A DNA stretch of 64,000 bases from positions 124,001 through 188,000 of the forward strand of contig JACJWZ010000001.1 in the NCBI GenBank assembly GCA_020636895.1. The letters are read 5' to 3'. The notes under the pieces are model-generated. The model was not told the origin of the DNA. It saw only the letters and a program-made list of their open reading frames with translations, and made no database searches. A program made the translations under genes and the position numbers. This document shows positions 23,753 through 31,751 of the stretch, piece by piece. This stretch comes from Thermoleophilales bacterium. Its GTDB lineage: Bacteria; Actinomycetota; Thermoleophilia; Solirubrobacterales; 70-9. The first letter of the stretch is position 1; each line of letters opens with the position of its first letter.

Positions 23753-25888
23753 TCAGTGACGTTCGGCGGGAGCGGGGGCGGCGCCGCCCGTGCCGAGCTT
23801 CCCGCCCCACGGCCACCAGGCGCCGCGGCCGAGGATCCGCAGAAACGCCGGGATCAGGAGGCCGCGGATCACGGTCGCGTCGAGCAGCACGGCGATCGCG
23901 ATCGCCACCGCGAACTCCTTGATGATCACGAGGTCGGAGAAGGCGAAGGCGCCGACCGCGACCGCGAGCAGGACGGCGGAGGCGGTGATCAGGCGGCCGC
24001 TCGAGGCGACGCCCTCGATGATCGCCTCGCGTTCGCTCGCGGCGGACCCGCGCGCCTCCCTGATCCGTGAGAGCAGGAAGATCCCGTAGTCGGTCGACAG
24101 GCCGAAGGCGACCGCGAACGCGAGTACGGGCACCGAGATATCGATCCCCATCACCGGGTCGGTCCCGAGCAGGCCGGCGCTCCACTCGGTCGTGAAGATC
24201 CATGCCATCGCCCCGAGCGCCGCCGCCACCGAGAGCAGGTTCATGGCAACTGCGAGCAGGGGGAGGACAAGGGAGCGGGTCATGGCGGCGACCAGCAGCA
24301 GGTTGGTGACGAGCAGGATCAGCAGCGCCTCGGGAGCGTGGTCGCGGATGCTCGCCCGCTGATCGGTGAGCTCGGCGGCGCGGCCGCCGACGGTGGAGCC
24401 GGGCGGGAGCGCATCGCGGACCTCGTCGACGAGGTCCTGCCCCTCGTCGGAGAGCGGGTCGGCGTCGGAGGAGATCCGCAGGAGGGCTGAGCCGTCGTCG
24501 AGGCGCTGCGGCGGTGCGACGGCGGTGACCCGCGGCAGCGCTTCGAGCGTCTCCTCGAGGGCGCCCGCGCTGTCGGGGACCACCGCGTGCAGCTCCGTCG
24601 CCGGCACCCCGGGGAAGTCGTCGTCGACGGCCTCGGCGACGACCCTGGCCGAGTCGGCGGCGGGCAGCTCGCGGGCGTCCGGCGTAGTCAGCCCGGTGCC
24701 CGAGGCCTGGCACGCGAGCAGCACCGCCACCGCGGCGCCGACGAGGATCGAGACGATCGGGACCCGGCAGACGAGGGCGGGGAAGCGCCGCCAGAAGCTG
24801 CTGCGCGCACCGACGCCGTGGCGGAGCGGGTCGCGGCGCACGGCGAAGCGGTTGATCGAGGGGCCGAGGAGCGCCAGGATCGCGGGTAGCGCCAGCAGCG
24901 AGGTGAGCCCGGCGAAGAGTGCGGTCAACGCCGCGGCGATCCCGGTCGAGTGCAGGAACGGCTGCGGGAAGACCGTGAGCGCTGCGAGGGCGGCGGCGAC
25001 CGTGAGCGCGCTGAAGGCGACCGTGCGGCCGGCGGTCTGCAGGGTGCGGAGGTGGGCGCGCCGGTAATCGGTCGCCGAGATCGGGCGTTCGCCGGTCGCA
25101 TCGGCGTCGTCGTCCTCGCCGCCGTCGGAGCTCTCATCGGTGTCGCCGTACCCGCCCGCGCTGATCTCCTCCCGGTAGCGGGCGATCACGAAGAGGCTGT
25201 AGTCGATCGCGAGGCCGACGCCGAGCCCCGTCACCACCTGCAGGGAGAACAGGTCGATCTGGGTGATCGCCGTGAGCAGCCGCAGCGCCGCGAACGTGAT
25301 CAGGATCGAAATTCCGGCGACGAGTAGCGGCAGCAGCGCCGCCACGAGCGTCCGGAAGACGATCAGGAGCAGCACGAACAGGAGCGGTGCGGCGAGCAGC
25401 TCGATGCGGCGCGAGTCGTCCTCGGAGCGGTTACCGACCTGGTGGGCGGCCACGGCGGTTCCGCCGGCGAGGACTCCGGGGACGTCGTTGAAGGCGGCCT
25501 CGGTGTCCTCGCCCACATCGACCCGTGTGGCACCCGGCGCCAGGTAGCCGACGACGAGCGAGCGCCCGTCGTCGGCGCTCAGCGCCGAATCGTCAGCGGG
25601 CCCGATGACGGCGGCGATCCCATCGACCCGCGAGAGCGTGTCCTCCACCTCCGCCACGTCCGCGCCGGACTCGATCAGGAGGATCACCCCAGGGTCAGCC
25701 GATTGCCCCGTCGAGTCCTCGATCTGCGCGTAGGCGCGTTGGACCTCCGAGCCGCTGTCGCTGATGTCAAAGGGATCGACGCGATCGAAGATGTCGAAGG
25801 CGACGATGGCGGCCGCCACGAAGACGACGCCGGCGAGGACGAGCACCGTCCACGCACGCAGATATGTGACCTTCGCGATCGCGCTCAT
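23753..25888 (-). CDS. MMPL/RND-family transporter
   Basis: 711 residues, 12-TM RND layout: TM1 near residues 13-31, an extracytoplasmic domain of about 140 residues, five TMs ending near 340, a second extracytoplasmic domain and six more TMs. Motifs include 'TGLGVGLAIDYSLFVIARYREE' split by TM4 and 'FAVAFGLSTDYGIFLLSRIR', the proton-relay helices with conserved Asp-Tyr. A Glu/Asp-rich insert ('DTDESSDGGEDDDADATG') lies in the cytoplasmic loop. MMPL proteins export lipids or lipid-linked compounds. It is divergent from the enoyl-CoA hydratase operon, sharing a control region with an operator-like element. GAGGAGG precedes the ATG. Confidence 0.9.
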   Translation of the reverse strand: MSAIAKVTYLRAWTVLVLAGVVFVAAAIVAFDIFDRVDPFDISDSGSEVQRAYAQIEDSTGQSADPGVILLIESGADVAEVEDTLSRVDGIAAVIGPADDSALSADDGRSLVVGYLAPGATRVDVGEDTEAAFNDVPGVLAGGTAVAAHQVGNRSEDDSRRIELLAAPLLFVLLLIVFRTLVAALLPLLVAGISILITFAALRLLTAITQIDLFSLQVVTGLGVGLAIDYSLFVIARYREEISAGGYGDTDESSDGGEDDDADATGERPISATDYRRAHLRTLQTAGRTVAFSALTVAAALAALTVFPQPFLHSTGIAAALTALFAGLTSLLALPAILALLGPSINRFAVRRDPLRHGVGARSSFWRRFPALVCRVPIVSILVGAAVAVLLACQASGTGLTTPDARELPAADSARVVAEAVDDDFPGVPATELHAVVPDSAGALEETLEALPRVTAVAPPQRLDDGSALLRISSDADPLSDEGQDLVDEVRDALPPGSTVGGRAAELTDQRASIRDHAPEALLILLVTNLLLVAAMTRSLVLPLLAVAMNLLSVAAALGAMAWIFTTEWSAGLLGTDPVMGIDISVPVLAFAVAFGLSTDYGIFLLSRIREARGSAASEREAIIEGVASSGRLITASAVLLAVAVGAFAFSDLVIIKEFAVAIAIAVLLDATVIRGLLIPAFLRILGRGAWWPWGGKLGTGGAAPAPAERH

Positions 25889-25991
25889 CCCGTGGGCCCC
25901 TGAGGGCGGGAACGCACGCTCCCCCTCCTCACGGCGCGTAGCTTATTTCCCGTTGCAGCGGCATGCGAAGGGGGACCCGATCGGATGCGGC

Positions 25992-26019
25992 TAAAGTAGG
26001 CAGCGTCACTTCCCACTTC
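25992..26019 (+). promoter_or_regulatory. Operator-like element, copy 2 (MMPL / enoyl-CoA hydratase promoter)
   Basis: The same 28-bp element as at 20182-20209 (20 of 28 identical). It lies 10 bp upstream of TAGGCT (26029-26034), the likely -10 of the enoyl-CoA hydratase operon, so it covers the -35 region. The -10 of the divergent MMPL gene (TAAGCT, 25940-25945 minus strand) is 47 bp away. Confidence 0.6.
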
Positions 26020-26028
26020 ATGCGCTGC

Positions 26029-26034
26029 TAGGCT
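26029..26034 (+). promoter_or_regulatory. -10 box of the enoyl-CoA hydratase operon
   Basis: TAGGCT, 28 nt before the ATG at 26063, directly downstream of the operator-like element. Confidence 0.5.
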
Positions 26035-26062
26035 CGTTCAGCGGCTCGAGCCGCGTTCCGCC

Positions 26063-26845
26063 ATGGACTACGAGCAGCTTCTCTACGAGGTCTCCGGTGG
26101 CGTCGCCACGGTGACGCTGAACCGGCCCGAGCAGCGCAACGCGCTCTCGAACCAGATGCTGACCGAGCTCGTCGACGCGATGGAGCGGGTTCGCGACGAC
26201 GACGAGGTCCGCGCCGTCGTCATGCGCGGCGCGGGGGAGAAGGTCTTCTGCGCCGGCGCCGACCTCGGCGGGTTCGCCGCCGACGTGCCGCTGGTCGAGA
26301 AGCACTTCAGCTCCGACCTCTTCCTCCGCTTCTTCCGGCTGATGCCGCGGCTCGGCAAGCCGTCGCTGTGCGCGGCGAACGGCCACGTCCTCGCGGGCGG
26401 CATGGGCTTGGCGCTCTCCTGCGACCTGGTGATCGCGCGCGAGGGGATCACGTTTGGGACCCCCGAGATCAACATCGGCGCGTTCCCCTACATGATCATG
26501 GCGATCATCTACCGCAACGTCCCGCGCAAGAAGGTCAACGAGATGATGCTGCTCGGCGATCGGATCTCGGCGGAGCAGGCTGTCGAGTACGGGCTGGCCA
26601 ACAAGGTCGTCCCCGAGGGCGAGTTCGAGGCCGCCGTCGATGACTGGGCGACGCGGCTCGCATCCAAGAGCCCGGTGCTGATGCGGCTCGGCCACGACGC
26701 GATGTACCGGCAGCAGGACATGGCGATCGACGAGGGCCTCGAGTTCCTGCGCAGCCAGCTCTCGTTGACGTTCTCGACCGAGGACATCCAGGAGGGCGTG
26801 AAGGCGTTCTTCGAGAAGCGCGACCCAGAGTGGAAAGGCCGCTAG
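26063..26845 (+). CDS. Enoyl-CoA hydratase/isomerase family protein
   Basis: 260 residues of the crotonase fold. 'VATVTLNRPEQRNALSNQM' and 'FCAGADLGGF' form the CoA site and first oxyanion strand. 'AANGHVLAGGMGLALSCDL' gives the second oxyanion loop, and 'FGTPEINIGAFPYM' carries Glu at one catalytic position. The second catalytic acid is less clear because 'FPYMIMAI' replaces the usual Gly-rich segment, so hydratase, isomerase or thioesterase activity are all possible. It heads an operon with the BKACE and MerR genes (4-bp gaps and overlaps). Confidence 0.9.
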   Translation: MDYEQLLYEVSGGVATVTLNRPEQRNALSNQMLTELVDAMERVRDDDEVRAVVMRGAGEKVFCAGADLGGFAADVPLVEKHFSSDLFLRFFRLMPRLGKPSLCAANGHVLAGGMGLALSCDLVIAREGITFGTPEINIGAFPYMIMAIIYRNVPRKKVNEMMLLGDRISAEQAVEYGLANKVVPEGEFEAAVDDWATRLASKSPVLMRLGHDAMYRQQDMAIDEGLEFLRSQLSLTFSTEDIQEGVKAFFEKRDPEWKGR

Positions 26846-26849
26846 TCAG

Positions 26850-27731
26850 ATGAGTCGTTTCGAGGACCCGGTGATCATCTCGTGCTCGATCTCGGGCGCG
26901 ATCGCCAACCGTGACCAGTGCCCGGCGATCCCCTACACGCCGGAGGAGTACGCGGCCGAGGCGCGGCGCGCCGTCGACGAGGGCGCCTCCCAGATCCACA
27001 TCCACGCGCGCACGCCCGAGGGCGTCCCCTCCTACGAGATCGAGGCCTTCCGCGCCATCACCGAGGCGATCCGGGGCGAGGTCGGAGACGTGATCATCAA
27101 CTACTCGACGGGCGCGATCGGGGTGTCGCTGGAGAAGCGGATCGCCTATCTGGAGGCGCTGAAGCCCGACGTCGCGGCATTGAACATGTCGTCGATGAAC
27201 TACGCGAAGTACTCGCGACGGCGCAAGGACTTCGTCTTCAAGACGGTCTTCGAGAACAGCTTCGACACGATCATCGAGCTGATCGAGGCGATGAAGGCCA
27301 ACGGCATCCAGCCTGAGCACGAGTGCTTCGACGCCGGCCACGTCGCCAATCTCGACTCGCTCCTCGACATGGGGTTGCTCGATCCGCCGCTGCAGATCTC
27401 GCTGGTGATGGGGGTGACCGGCGGCATCCGGCCGGTCCCGCGCAACGTCACCGCGATGTCGGATCAGATCCCCGGCGGCCCCGAGGGGCCGAACAACTGG
27501 CAGGTGATCGGCGTCTCCCGCGACCAGTGGAAGCTGCTCGCGAGCTCGCTGGTGCTGGGCGGCAACGTCCGCGCGGGCCTCGAGGACAACCTCTACCTGC
27601 CGAACGGCGAGATGGCGCGCTCCAACGGCGACCTCATCGGCAAGGCGCGGCAGATGGCCGAGGACGTCGGCCGGCGCGCGGCCACGGTGGCCGAGGCTCG
27701 GGAGCTGCTCGGCCTGAGTAAGAGCCGATGA
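26850..27731 (+). CDS. BKACE (3-keto-5-aminohexanoate cleavage-like) family protein
   Basis: 293 residues. The family condenses a beta-keto acid with acetyl-CoA to give acetoacetate and a new acyl-CoA, with a Zn-bound active site. The zinc motif is 'IHIHART' near residue 49, and 'NYSTGAIGVS', 'LNMSSMNYA', 'HECFDAGHVANL', 'VMGVTGGIRPVP' and 'GGNVRAGLEDNLYL' complete the TIM-barrel signatures. It lies 4 bp after the enoyl-CoA hydratase and overlaps the MerR gene by 4 bp, so all three are co-translated. The operon therefore likely handles the end of a beta-oxidation-type route; which keto acid is unknown. Confidence 0.9.
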   Translation: MSRFEDPVIISCSISGAIANRDQCPAIPYTPEEYAAEARRAVDEGASQIHIHARTPEGVPSYEIEAFRAITEAIRGEVGDVIINYSTGAIGVSLEKRIAYLEALKPDVAALNMSSMNYAKYSRRRKDFVFKTVFENSFDTIIELIEAMKANGIQPEHECFDAGHVANLDSLLDMGLLDPPLQISLVMGVTGGIRPVPRNVTAMSDQIPGGPEGPNNWQVIGVSRDQWKLLASSLVLGGNVRAGLEDNLYLPNGEMARSNGDLIGKARQMAEDVGRRAATVAEARELLGLSKSR

Positions 27732-28450
27732 CCGCGGAGGCTCCCGGCGAGCCGACGCTCAAGATCTCCGAGCTCGCCGAGGGAGCGGGCGTCCCGGTCG
27801 CGACCGTGCGCCACTACCTCCGCGAGGGCCTGCTGCCCGAGGGCAAGAAGACCAGCCGCAACATGGCCTACTACCCGCCGGAGCTGATCGAGCGGATCCG
27901 CCTGATCAAGCTCCTGCAGGAGGAGCGGTTCATGCCGCTGCGCGTGATCGGGGAGATGCTCGACAGCGAGGACGGCGACATCGACCGGGTTCGCTCCCGG
28001 ATCGAGGCCGCCGACCGCGGGCTCGACGCGGCGCTCGCGCGCGAGCGCGAGCGCGTCCCTGCCGAGCACGTGGGCGAGCGGCTCGGGGTCCCGCTCGAGG
28101 CGCTGGAGCGGCTTGCCGAGCTCGGTGTCGTCAGCTCGCCCGAGGAGGGCTACTCGCCCTCCGACGTGCGGATCGTCGAGGCGATCGCCCGCTTCCGGGC
28201 CGGCGGCTACGACGAGTCGATCGGCTTCACCGTCTACGACGCCAAGCGATTCATCGAGCCGCTGCAGGCGCTCGCTCGGCGGGAGGTCGAGCTGCTCTCG
28301 GAGAAGATCGTCGGCCGCCTGCCACCGGACCGCGCCGCGGCCCTGATCGAGTCCGGCATCGACCCGCTCGCGGATCTGATCTCGGCGATGCACTCGCGCC
28401 TCGTCGCGACTGAGCTCGAGGCGCGCATGTCCTCGGGTGAAGGTGGATGA
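27728..28450 (+). CDS. MerR-family transcriptional regulator
   Basis: 240 residues. The MerR winged-helix domain 'KISELAEGAGVPVATVRHYL' with 'SRNMAYYPPELIERIRLIKL' is at residues 11-70. After the linker helix there is an effector region of about 120 residues containing no Cys or metal motif, so an organic or acyl ligand is more likely than a metal. It overlaps the BKACE stop (ATGA) and the next gene's start (ATGA). It may control its own operon; the 28-bp element at 25992 is a candidate site but looks more TetR-like. Confidence 0.88.
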   Translation: MTAEAPGEPTLKISELAEGAGVPVATVRHYLREGLLPEGKKTSRNMAYYPPELIERIRLIKLLQEERFMPLRVIGEMLDSEDGDIDRVRSRIEAADRGLDAALARERERVPAEHVGERLGVPLEALERLAELGVVSSPEEGYSPSDVRIVEAIARFRAGGYDESIGFTVYDAKRFIEPLQALARREVELLSEKIVGRLPPDRAAALIESGIDPLADLISAMHSRLVATELEARMSSGEGG

Positions 28451-28845
28451 GGGCCCGCACGCTGCTCCTCGTCGGCCTCGGCGGCGTCCTCGTAGCCGCG
28501 GTCGGGGCGCTCGGGGTGGCGAGCGGCGATGAGCCGCACCTCTCCTTCGGCGAGCTCGATCCGTGGCTCGTGGTCTTCGCGCTCGGCACCCTGGTCATGC
28601 TCGGCGCCGCTCCCTACGCGATCTTCGATCGCCACTCGGGGATCGAGGACGAGGACGAGCGCTGGGACCGCGCGCTCGCCGTGTGGGGTGGCTTCTCGCT
28701 GCTCACCGGCCTGGGGTTCCTGGCGATCGGTGCGCTCGGCAGCTTCGCCCCGTCCAGCGCGTCGGGGGCGATCGCCTGGGTGGGTGCAGGCTGCTGCGGC
28801 CTGGTCTTCGGGACGCTCGCCCTGTTCGTGCTCTTCGGCGACTGA
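28447..28845 (+). CDS. Small four-helix membrane protein of unknown function
   Basis: 132 residues with about four membrane helices: 'LLLVGLGGVLVAAVGALGVA', 'PWLVVFALGTLVMLGAAPYA', 'FSLLTGLGFLAIGALGSFA' and 'IAWVGAGCCGLVFGTLALFV'. A charged loop 'DRHSGIEDEDERWDRAL' separates the second and third helices. The ATG overlaps the MerR stop by 4 nt, so it belongs to the enoyl-CoA hydratase operon. No family is recognised; an accessory membrane role for the operon is conjecture. Confidence 0.7.
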   Translation: MRARTLLLVGLGGVLVAAVGALGVASGDEPHLSFGELDPWLVVFALGTLVMLGAAPYAIFDRHSGIEDEDERWDRALAVWGGFSLLTGLGFLAIGALGSFAPSSASGAIAWVGAGCCGLVFGTLALFVLFGD

Positions 28846-28961
28846 GGCCGCCACGCGCGGGTCGCCAGCGTAGACCGCCCCCGCCGGATCTCCCGCCGGC
28901 CCCGATCCCTCGCGCGGGGGCGCTCGCTCGAACTCCCGCCCGGCCCCGGTCCCCACCCCCG

Positions 28962-29201
28962 CCCGGCTCCGCTCCCCACCCGCCGCCCGGCCCCGCTCCC
29001 ACCCGCTGGGGCAATCTTCGCCCGTATGCGGATGAAAGTCGCCCCGGCGGCGGGGAGGTCGCGACGCCCGCGGCCCGTCGCCCCGGCTCCGCTCCCCACC
29101 CGCCGCCCGGCCCCGATCCCACCCGCTGGGGCGATCTTCGCCCGTATGCGGATGAAAGTCGCCCCGGCGGCGGGGAGGTCGCGACGTCCGCGGCCCGTCA
29201 C
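28962..29201. repeat. Two tandem copies of a 120-bp non-coding unit
   Basis: Copy 1 (28962-29081) and copy 2 (29082-29201) differ at only four or so positions. Each contains a hairpin-forming GGGCGATCTTCGCCC (disrupted by one change in copy 1), then CGTATGCGGATGAAAGTC and a GC-rich run with GGCGGCGGGG. Period 120 keeps frame, but the unit lies between genes. Confidence 0.85.
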
Positions 29202-29317
29202 CCGCCGAACGCGGTCCCGAAACACCCTCGCACGCCGCACGCCGCTCGTTGCATCCCTCAGGGGCCTCCGGCGACGTCAGACGGCGGGGGAACGCGCATT
29301 CCACCTTCCGTCGGCGC

Positions 29318-29323
29318 TAGATT
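29318..29323 (+). promoter_or_regulatory. -10 box of the nitrilase/TetR operon
   Basis: TAGATT overlapping the left edge of the palindromic operator, so a bound repressor would block initiation. Confidence 0.45.
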
Positions 29324-29339
29324 GACTGGTCAGTCAATC
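29320..29339. promoter_or_regulatory. TetR-type operator palindrome
   Basis: GATTGACTG-GT-CAGTCAATC, a perfect 9-2-9 inverted repeat of the size and type bound by TetR-family dimers. It lies 47 bp upstream of the nitrilase ATG; the TetR gene is the next gene in the operon, so autoregulation is likely. Confidence 0.75.
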
Positions 29340-29385
29340 GCCCTTCACGCACCCGGAGGACGGTCACGAAGCCCACAGGAGAGGC

Positions 29386-30219
29386 ATGCGCGTAGCCGCT
29401 GCACAGCTCAACTCGACCGCCGACGTCGACGCCAATACCGAGGCCGCCGAGCGCGTTGTTCGCGCCGCCGCGGCCGACGGGGCCGAGCTCGTCGTGCTGC
29501 CAGAGAAGTGGAGCCTGCTGGGCGACACCGACACGCTGCACTCGCTCGCCGAGCCGCTCGAGGGCCCCGTGATCAGCGCCGCCCGCTCGTGGGCGCGCGA
29601 GCTCGGTATCCACCTCGTCGCGGGCAGCGTCGCCGAGCGCGTGCCCTGCCGCGAGCTCCTCTCCAACACCTCGCTCTTGGTCGACCCCGACGGCGAGATC
29701 GCCGCGACCTACCGCAAGGTCCACATGTTCGACGTCGACGTCGACGGCGTCAGCTACCGCGAATCCGACGCCGAGGCGCCGGGCGAGGAGGTGGTCACCG
29801 CCCCCGCCGGCGAGCTCGAGCTGGGGCTGAGCGTCTGCTACGACCTTCGCTTTCCCGAGCTCTACCGAGTTATGGCGCTGCGCGGCGCCACCGCGGTCAC
29901 CGTCCCCGCAGCCTTCACCGCGTTCACGGGTCGCGACCACTGGGAGGTGCTGCTGCGCGCCCGCGCGATCGAGAACCAGCTCTTCGTGATCGCCGCCGGG
30001 CAGTTCGGCGAGGCGCCGCCGCACTTCAGCTCCTGGGGGCATTCCATGGTGGTCGACCCGTGGGGGCGCATCCTCGACCAGCTTCCCGACGGCGAGGGCC
30101 ACGCGATCGCCGACCTTGACCTCGACGAACTCGAGTCGGTCCGCGAGCGGATCCCGGCGCTGGCCAACCGCCGGCCGGGGGCGTACGAGTGGCCCGAGGA
30201 GGTGGGCGTCGGTGACTGA
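29386..30219 (+). CDS. Carbon-nitrogen hydrolase (nitrilase superfamily, Nit-like amidase)
   Basis: 277 residues. The catalytic triad is visible: Glu40 in 'VVLPEKW', Lys111 in 'YRKVHMFD' and Cys151 in 'SVCYDLRFPELY'. This pattern, with 'KVHMFD' and 'YDLRFPE', is that of the Nit1/Nit2 branch, which hydrolyses deaminated glutathione or omega-amides. Length matches. It is first in a two-gene operon; the TetR gene starts 8 nt before its stop. A repair or amide-detoxifying role is likely, but the controlling ligand is unknown. Confidence 0.9.
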   Translation: MRVAAAQLNSTADVDANTEAAERVVRAAAADGAELVVLPEKWSLLGDTDTLHSLAEPLEGPVISAARSWARELGIHLVAGSVAERVPCRELLSNTSLLVDPDGEIAATYRKVHMFDVDVDGVSYRESDAEAPGEEVVTAPAGELELGLSVCYDLRFPELYRVMALRGATAVTVPAAFTAFTGRDHWEVLLRARAIENQLFVIAAGQFGEAPPHFSSWGHSMVVDPWGRILDQLPDGEGHAIADLDLDELESVRERIPALANRRPGAYEWPEEVGVGD

Positions 30220-30826
30220 GGCCAGAGTTCCGGCGGTCGACAAGCGCCGGGCGATCCTCGAGGCGGCGATCCGCGTGTTCGCGCGGCAGGGCTACCACGC
30301 GACCCGCGTCTCCGACATCGCCGACGAGGCCGGGGTCGCCTACGGGCTCGTCTACCACTACTTCCGCTCCAAGGAGGCGGTGATGACGGAGCTCTTCACC
30401 GAGCGCTGGTCGTTGCTGCTCGCGGCCAGCGACGCGCTGTACGAACGCGATATCCCGGCGCGGGAGAAGCTCGACGGGATCGCCGGATTCATCATCGACT
30501 CCTACAAGCACGACCCAGAGCTGATGAAGGTGATCATCATCGAGGTCACCCGCGCGGCGAACTCGTTCGGGGCGACCCACCTTCCCGAGATCCGCCGCGC
30601 CTACGACGTCGTCGCCAAGATCGTCGCCGACGGGCAGCGCGAGGGCCTCTACCGCGCCGAGGTCGATCCCGACTTCGTGGCGATGTGGTTCTACGGAGCT
30701 ATCGAGCAGCTTCTCTCCGGCTGGGTCTTCGGCCTGATGCCGGCGACCGACGAGGAGTTCGACCGCGCCCGCGTCATGGTCGTCGAGACGTTGTGCCTGG
30801 GCCTCGAGCGCCGCGGCCCCGGCTGA
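30212..30826 (+). CDS. TetR-family transcriptional regulator
   Basis: 204 residues. The HTH 'RRAILEAAIRVFARQGYHAT' with 'VSDIADEAGVAYGLVYHYF' and 'SKEAVMTELF' is at residues 10-60. The C-terminal part is helical with a 'VDPDFVAMWFYGAIEQLLSG' ligand-domain segment. It resembles FadR/YsiA-type regulators of fatty-acid genes, but this is not decisive. The GTG at 30212 is chosen: the longer frame starts inside the nitrilase gene in another frame. The palindrome at 29320-29339 is the likely operator. Confidence 0.9.
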   Translation: MTEARVPAVDKRRAILEAAIRVFARQGYHATRVSDIADEAGVAYGLVYHYFRSKEAVMTELFTERWSLLLAASDALYERDIPAREKLDGIAGFIIDSYKHDPELMKVIIIEVTRAANSFGATHLPEIRRAYDVVAKIVADGQREGLYRAEVDPDFVAMWFYGAIEQLLSGWVFGLMPATDEEFDRARVMVVETLCLGLERRGPG

Positions 30827-30851
30827 GAAGCCTCGTGCAGCCGGTGGCCGG

Positions 30852-30857
30852 TAGTCT
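30852..30857 (+). promoter_or_regulatory. -10 box of the small envelope-protein cluster
   Basis: TAGTCT, 45 nt before the ATG at 30903. Confidence 0.35.
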
Positions 30858-30902
30858 CGCCCTCCCCGGTTAGCGACACTCCGGGCGGGAATTGGAAGTG
30901 CC

Positions 30903-31037
30903 ATGAGCAACGAGATGACGAAGCGGCTGGTCTGGTCCGGGCTCCTCGCGGCCACGGGGGCTCTCGCCAGCATCGTCGCCGCCCGCTTGGCGGCGGTCCT
31001 CTATCGCCGCATCTACGGCGAGGACCCGCCCGAGTGA
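30903..31037 (+). CDS. 44-residue membrane protein (DUF4235-like)
   Basis: A short protein with one long hydrophobic helix, 'LVWSGLLAATGALASIVAAR' and a Tyr-Arg-rich exit ending 'YRRIYGEDPPE'. It lies 13 bp before a holin-family gene and belongs to a small cluster (this gene, holin-like, DUF3618) that is common in actinobacteria and often acts at the envelope. GGAAG stands about 7 nt before the ATG. The family match is by shape and context. Confidence 0.7.
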   Translation: MSNEMTKRLVWSGLLAATGALASIVAARLAAVLYRRIYGEDPPE

Positions 31038-31050
31038 TGGAGGCCACCCA

Positions 31051-31497
31051 GTGACGGGCACACCCGTCGGATCGACGCCGCCTCAGTCCCCGCCCCCGCC
31101 GCAGGGCGATCGCAAGGTGGGCGAGCTGATCGTCGACGTCACCGAGCGCGTCAGCATCCTCGTCCGCGAGGAGATCGCGCTCGCCAAGGCGGAGCTGACC
31201 GAGAAGGTCACAGACATCGGCCGCGGCGCGATCGTCGGCATCGCCGCCGGAGTGTTCGTGCTGATGGCCCTGGCGATGATCATGCACGCGGTCGCCTGGG
31301 GGATAAACGACATCCTCGGCGTCCAGACGGCAGTCTGGGCCGGCTTCCTCATCGAGGCGGTGCTGCTGCTGATCATCGCGGCCATCGCCGGCTTCGTCGC
31401 CTACAAGAGCGTCAAGAAGGGAACCCCGCCGATGCCCGAGATGGCCATCGAGGAGGTCAAGGAGACGAAGTCCACGCTTGGGGGTGACGGCAAGTGA
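31051..31497 (+). CDS. Phage holin family protein (actinobacterial superfamily III-like)
   Basis: 148 residues. A Pro-rich N-terminus is followed by an amphipathic helix 'VSILVREEIALAKAELTEKV' and two membrane helices, 'GIAAGVFVLMALAMIMHAVA' and 'VLLLIIAAIAGFVAYKSV'. This layout is that of the chromosomal actinobacterial 'phage holin' family, which is not viral in origin here and is thought to act in the envelope. The GTG at 31051 is preceded by GGAGG. The GTG of the next gene overlaps its stop. Confidence 0.85.
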   Translation: MTGTPVGSTPPQSPPPPQGDRKVGELIVDVTERVSILVREEIALAKAELTEKVTDIGRGAIVGIAAGVFVLMALAMIMHAVAWGINDILGVQTAVWAGFLIEAVLLLIIAAIAGFVAYKSVKKGTPPMPEMAIEEVKETKSTLGGDGK

Positions 31498-31751
31498 GCG
31501 GCACGCCTCCTTCCCCGGCACCCCGTCCCGGCGCTCCCGGTCGCACCGCCGCCGAGATCCGCCGCGACATCGACGTCCAGCAGGCCCAGCTCGCGAGCTC
31601 CGTCGTCGAGCTCCGCGGCAAGGTCAACGAGCTGACCGACTGGCGCGGCCAGATCGAGGCGCATCGCGAGCAGCTGATCCGCGGCGCCGCGATCGCAGGG
31701 TTCGTCGTCGGAGGGCTCGTAGCCTTCCGCGCCCTGCGCCGCCGCCGCTGA
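31494..31751 (+). CDS. DUF3618 protein
   Basis: 85 residues. 'AAEIRRDIDVQQAQLASSVV' is the DUF3618 helix that starts with a R-x-x-I/L heptad, followed by 'LRGKVNELTDWRGQIEAHR', a single TM helix 'AAIAGFVVGGLVAFRAL' and an Arg-rich end. This family usually accompanies the holin-like gene upstream. The GTG overlaps the upstream stop by 4 nt. Function unknown. Confidence 0.85.
   Translation: MSGTPPSPAPRPGAPGRTAAEIRRDIDVQQAQLASSVVELRGKVNELTDWRGQIEAHREQLIRGAAIAGFVVGGLVAFRALRRRR

Larger units (their letters stand above)
28846..29385. other. Intergenic region of 540 bp with tandem repeat and TetR-type promoter
   Basis: It contains the 120-bp tandem duplication (28962-29201). It also holds the promoter/operator of the nitrilase operon (29318-29339). 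No reading frame here looks coding. Confidence 0.6.

Noticed and set aside
28614..29304. Long frames with 40-residue periodicity across the 120-bp tandem repeat
   Set aside because: They run antisense through the small membrane protein gene and reflect the DNA repeat; no start or ribosome site supports them.
31051..31497. Holin as a sign of prophage
   Set aside because: The gene sits in a chromosomal actinobacterial cluster with DUF3618; no phage structural, lysin or integrase gene is nearby.
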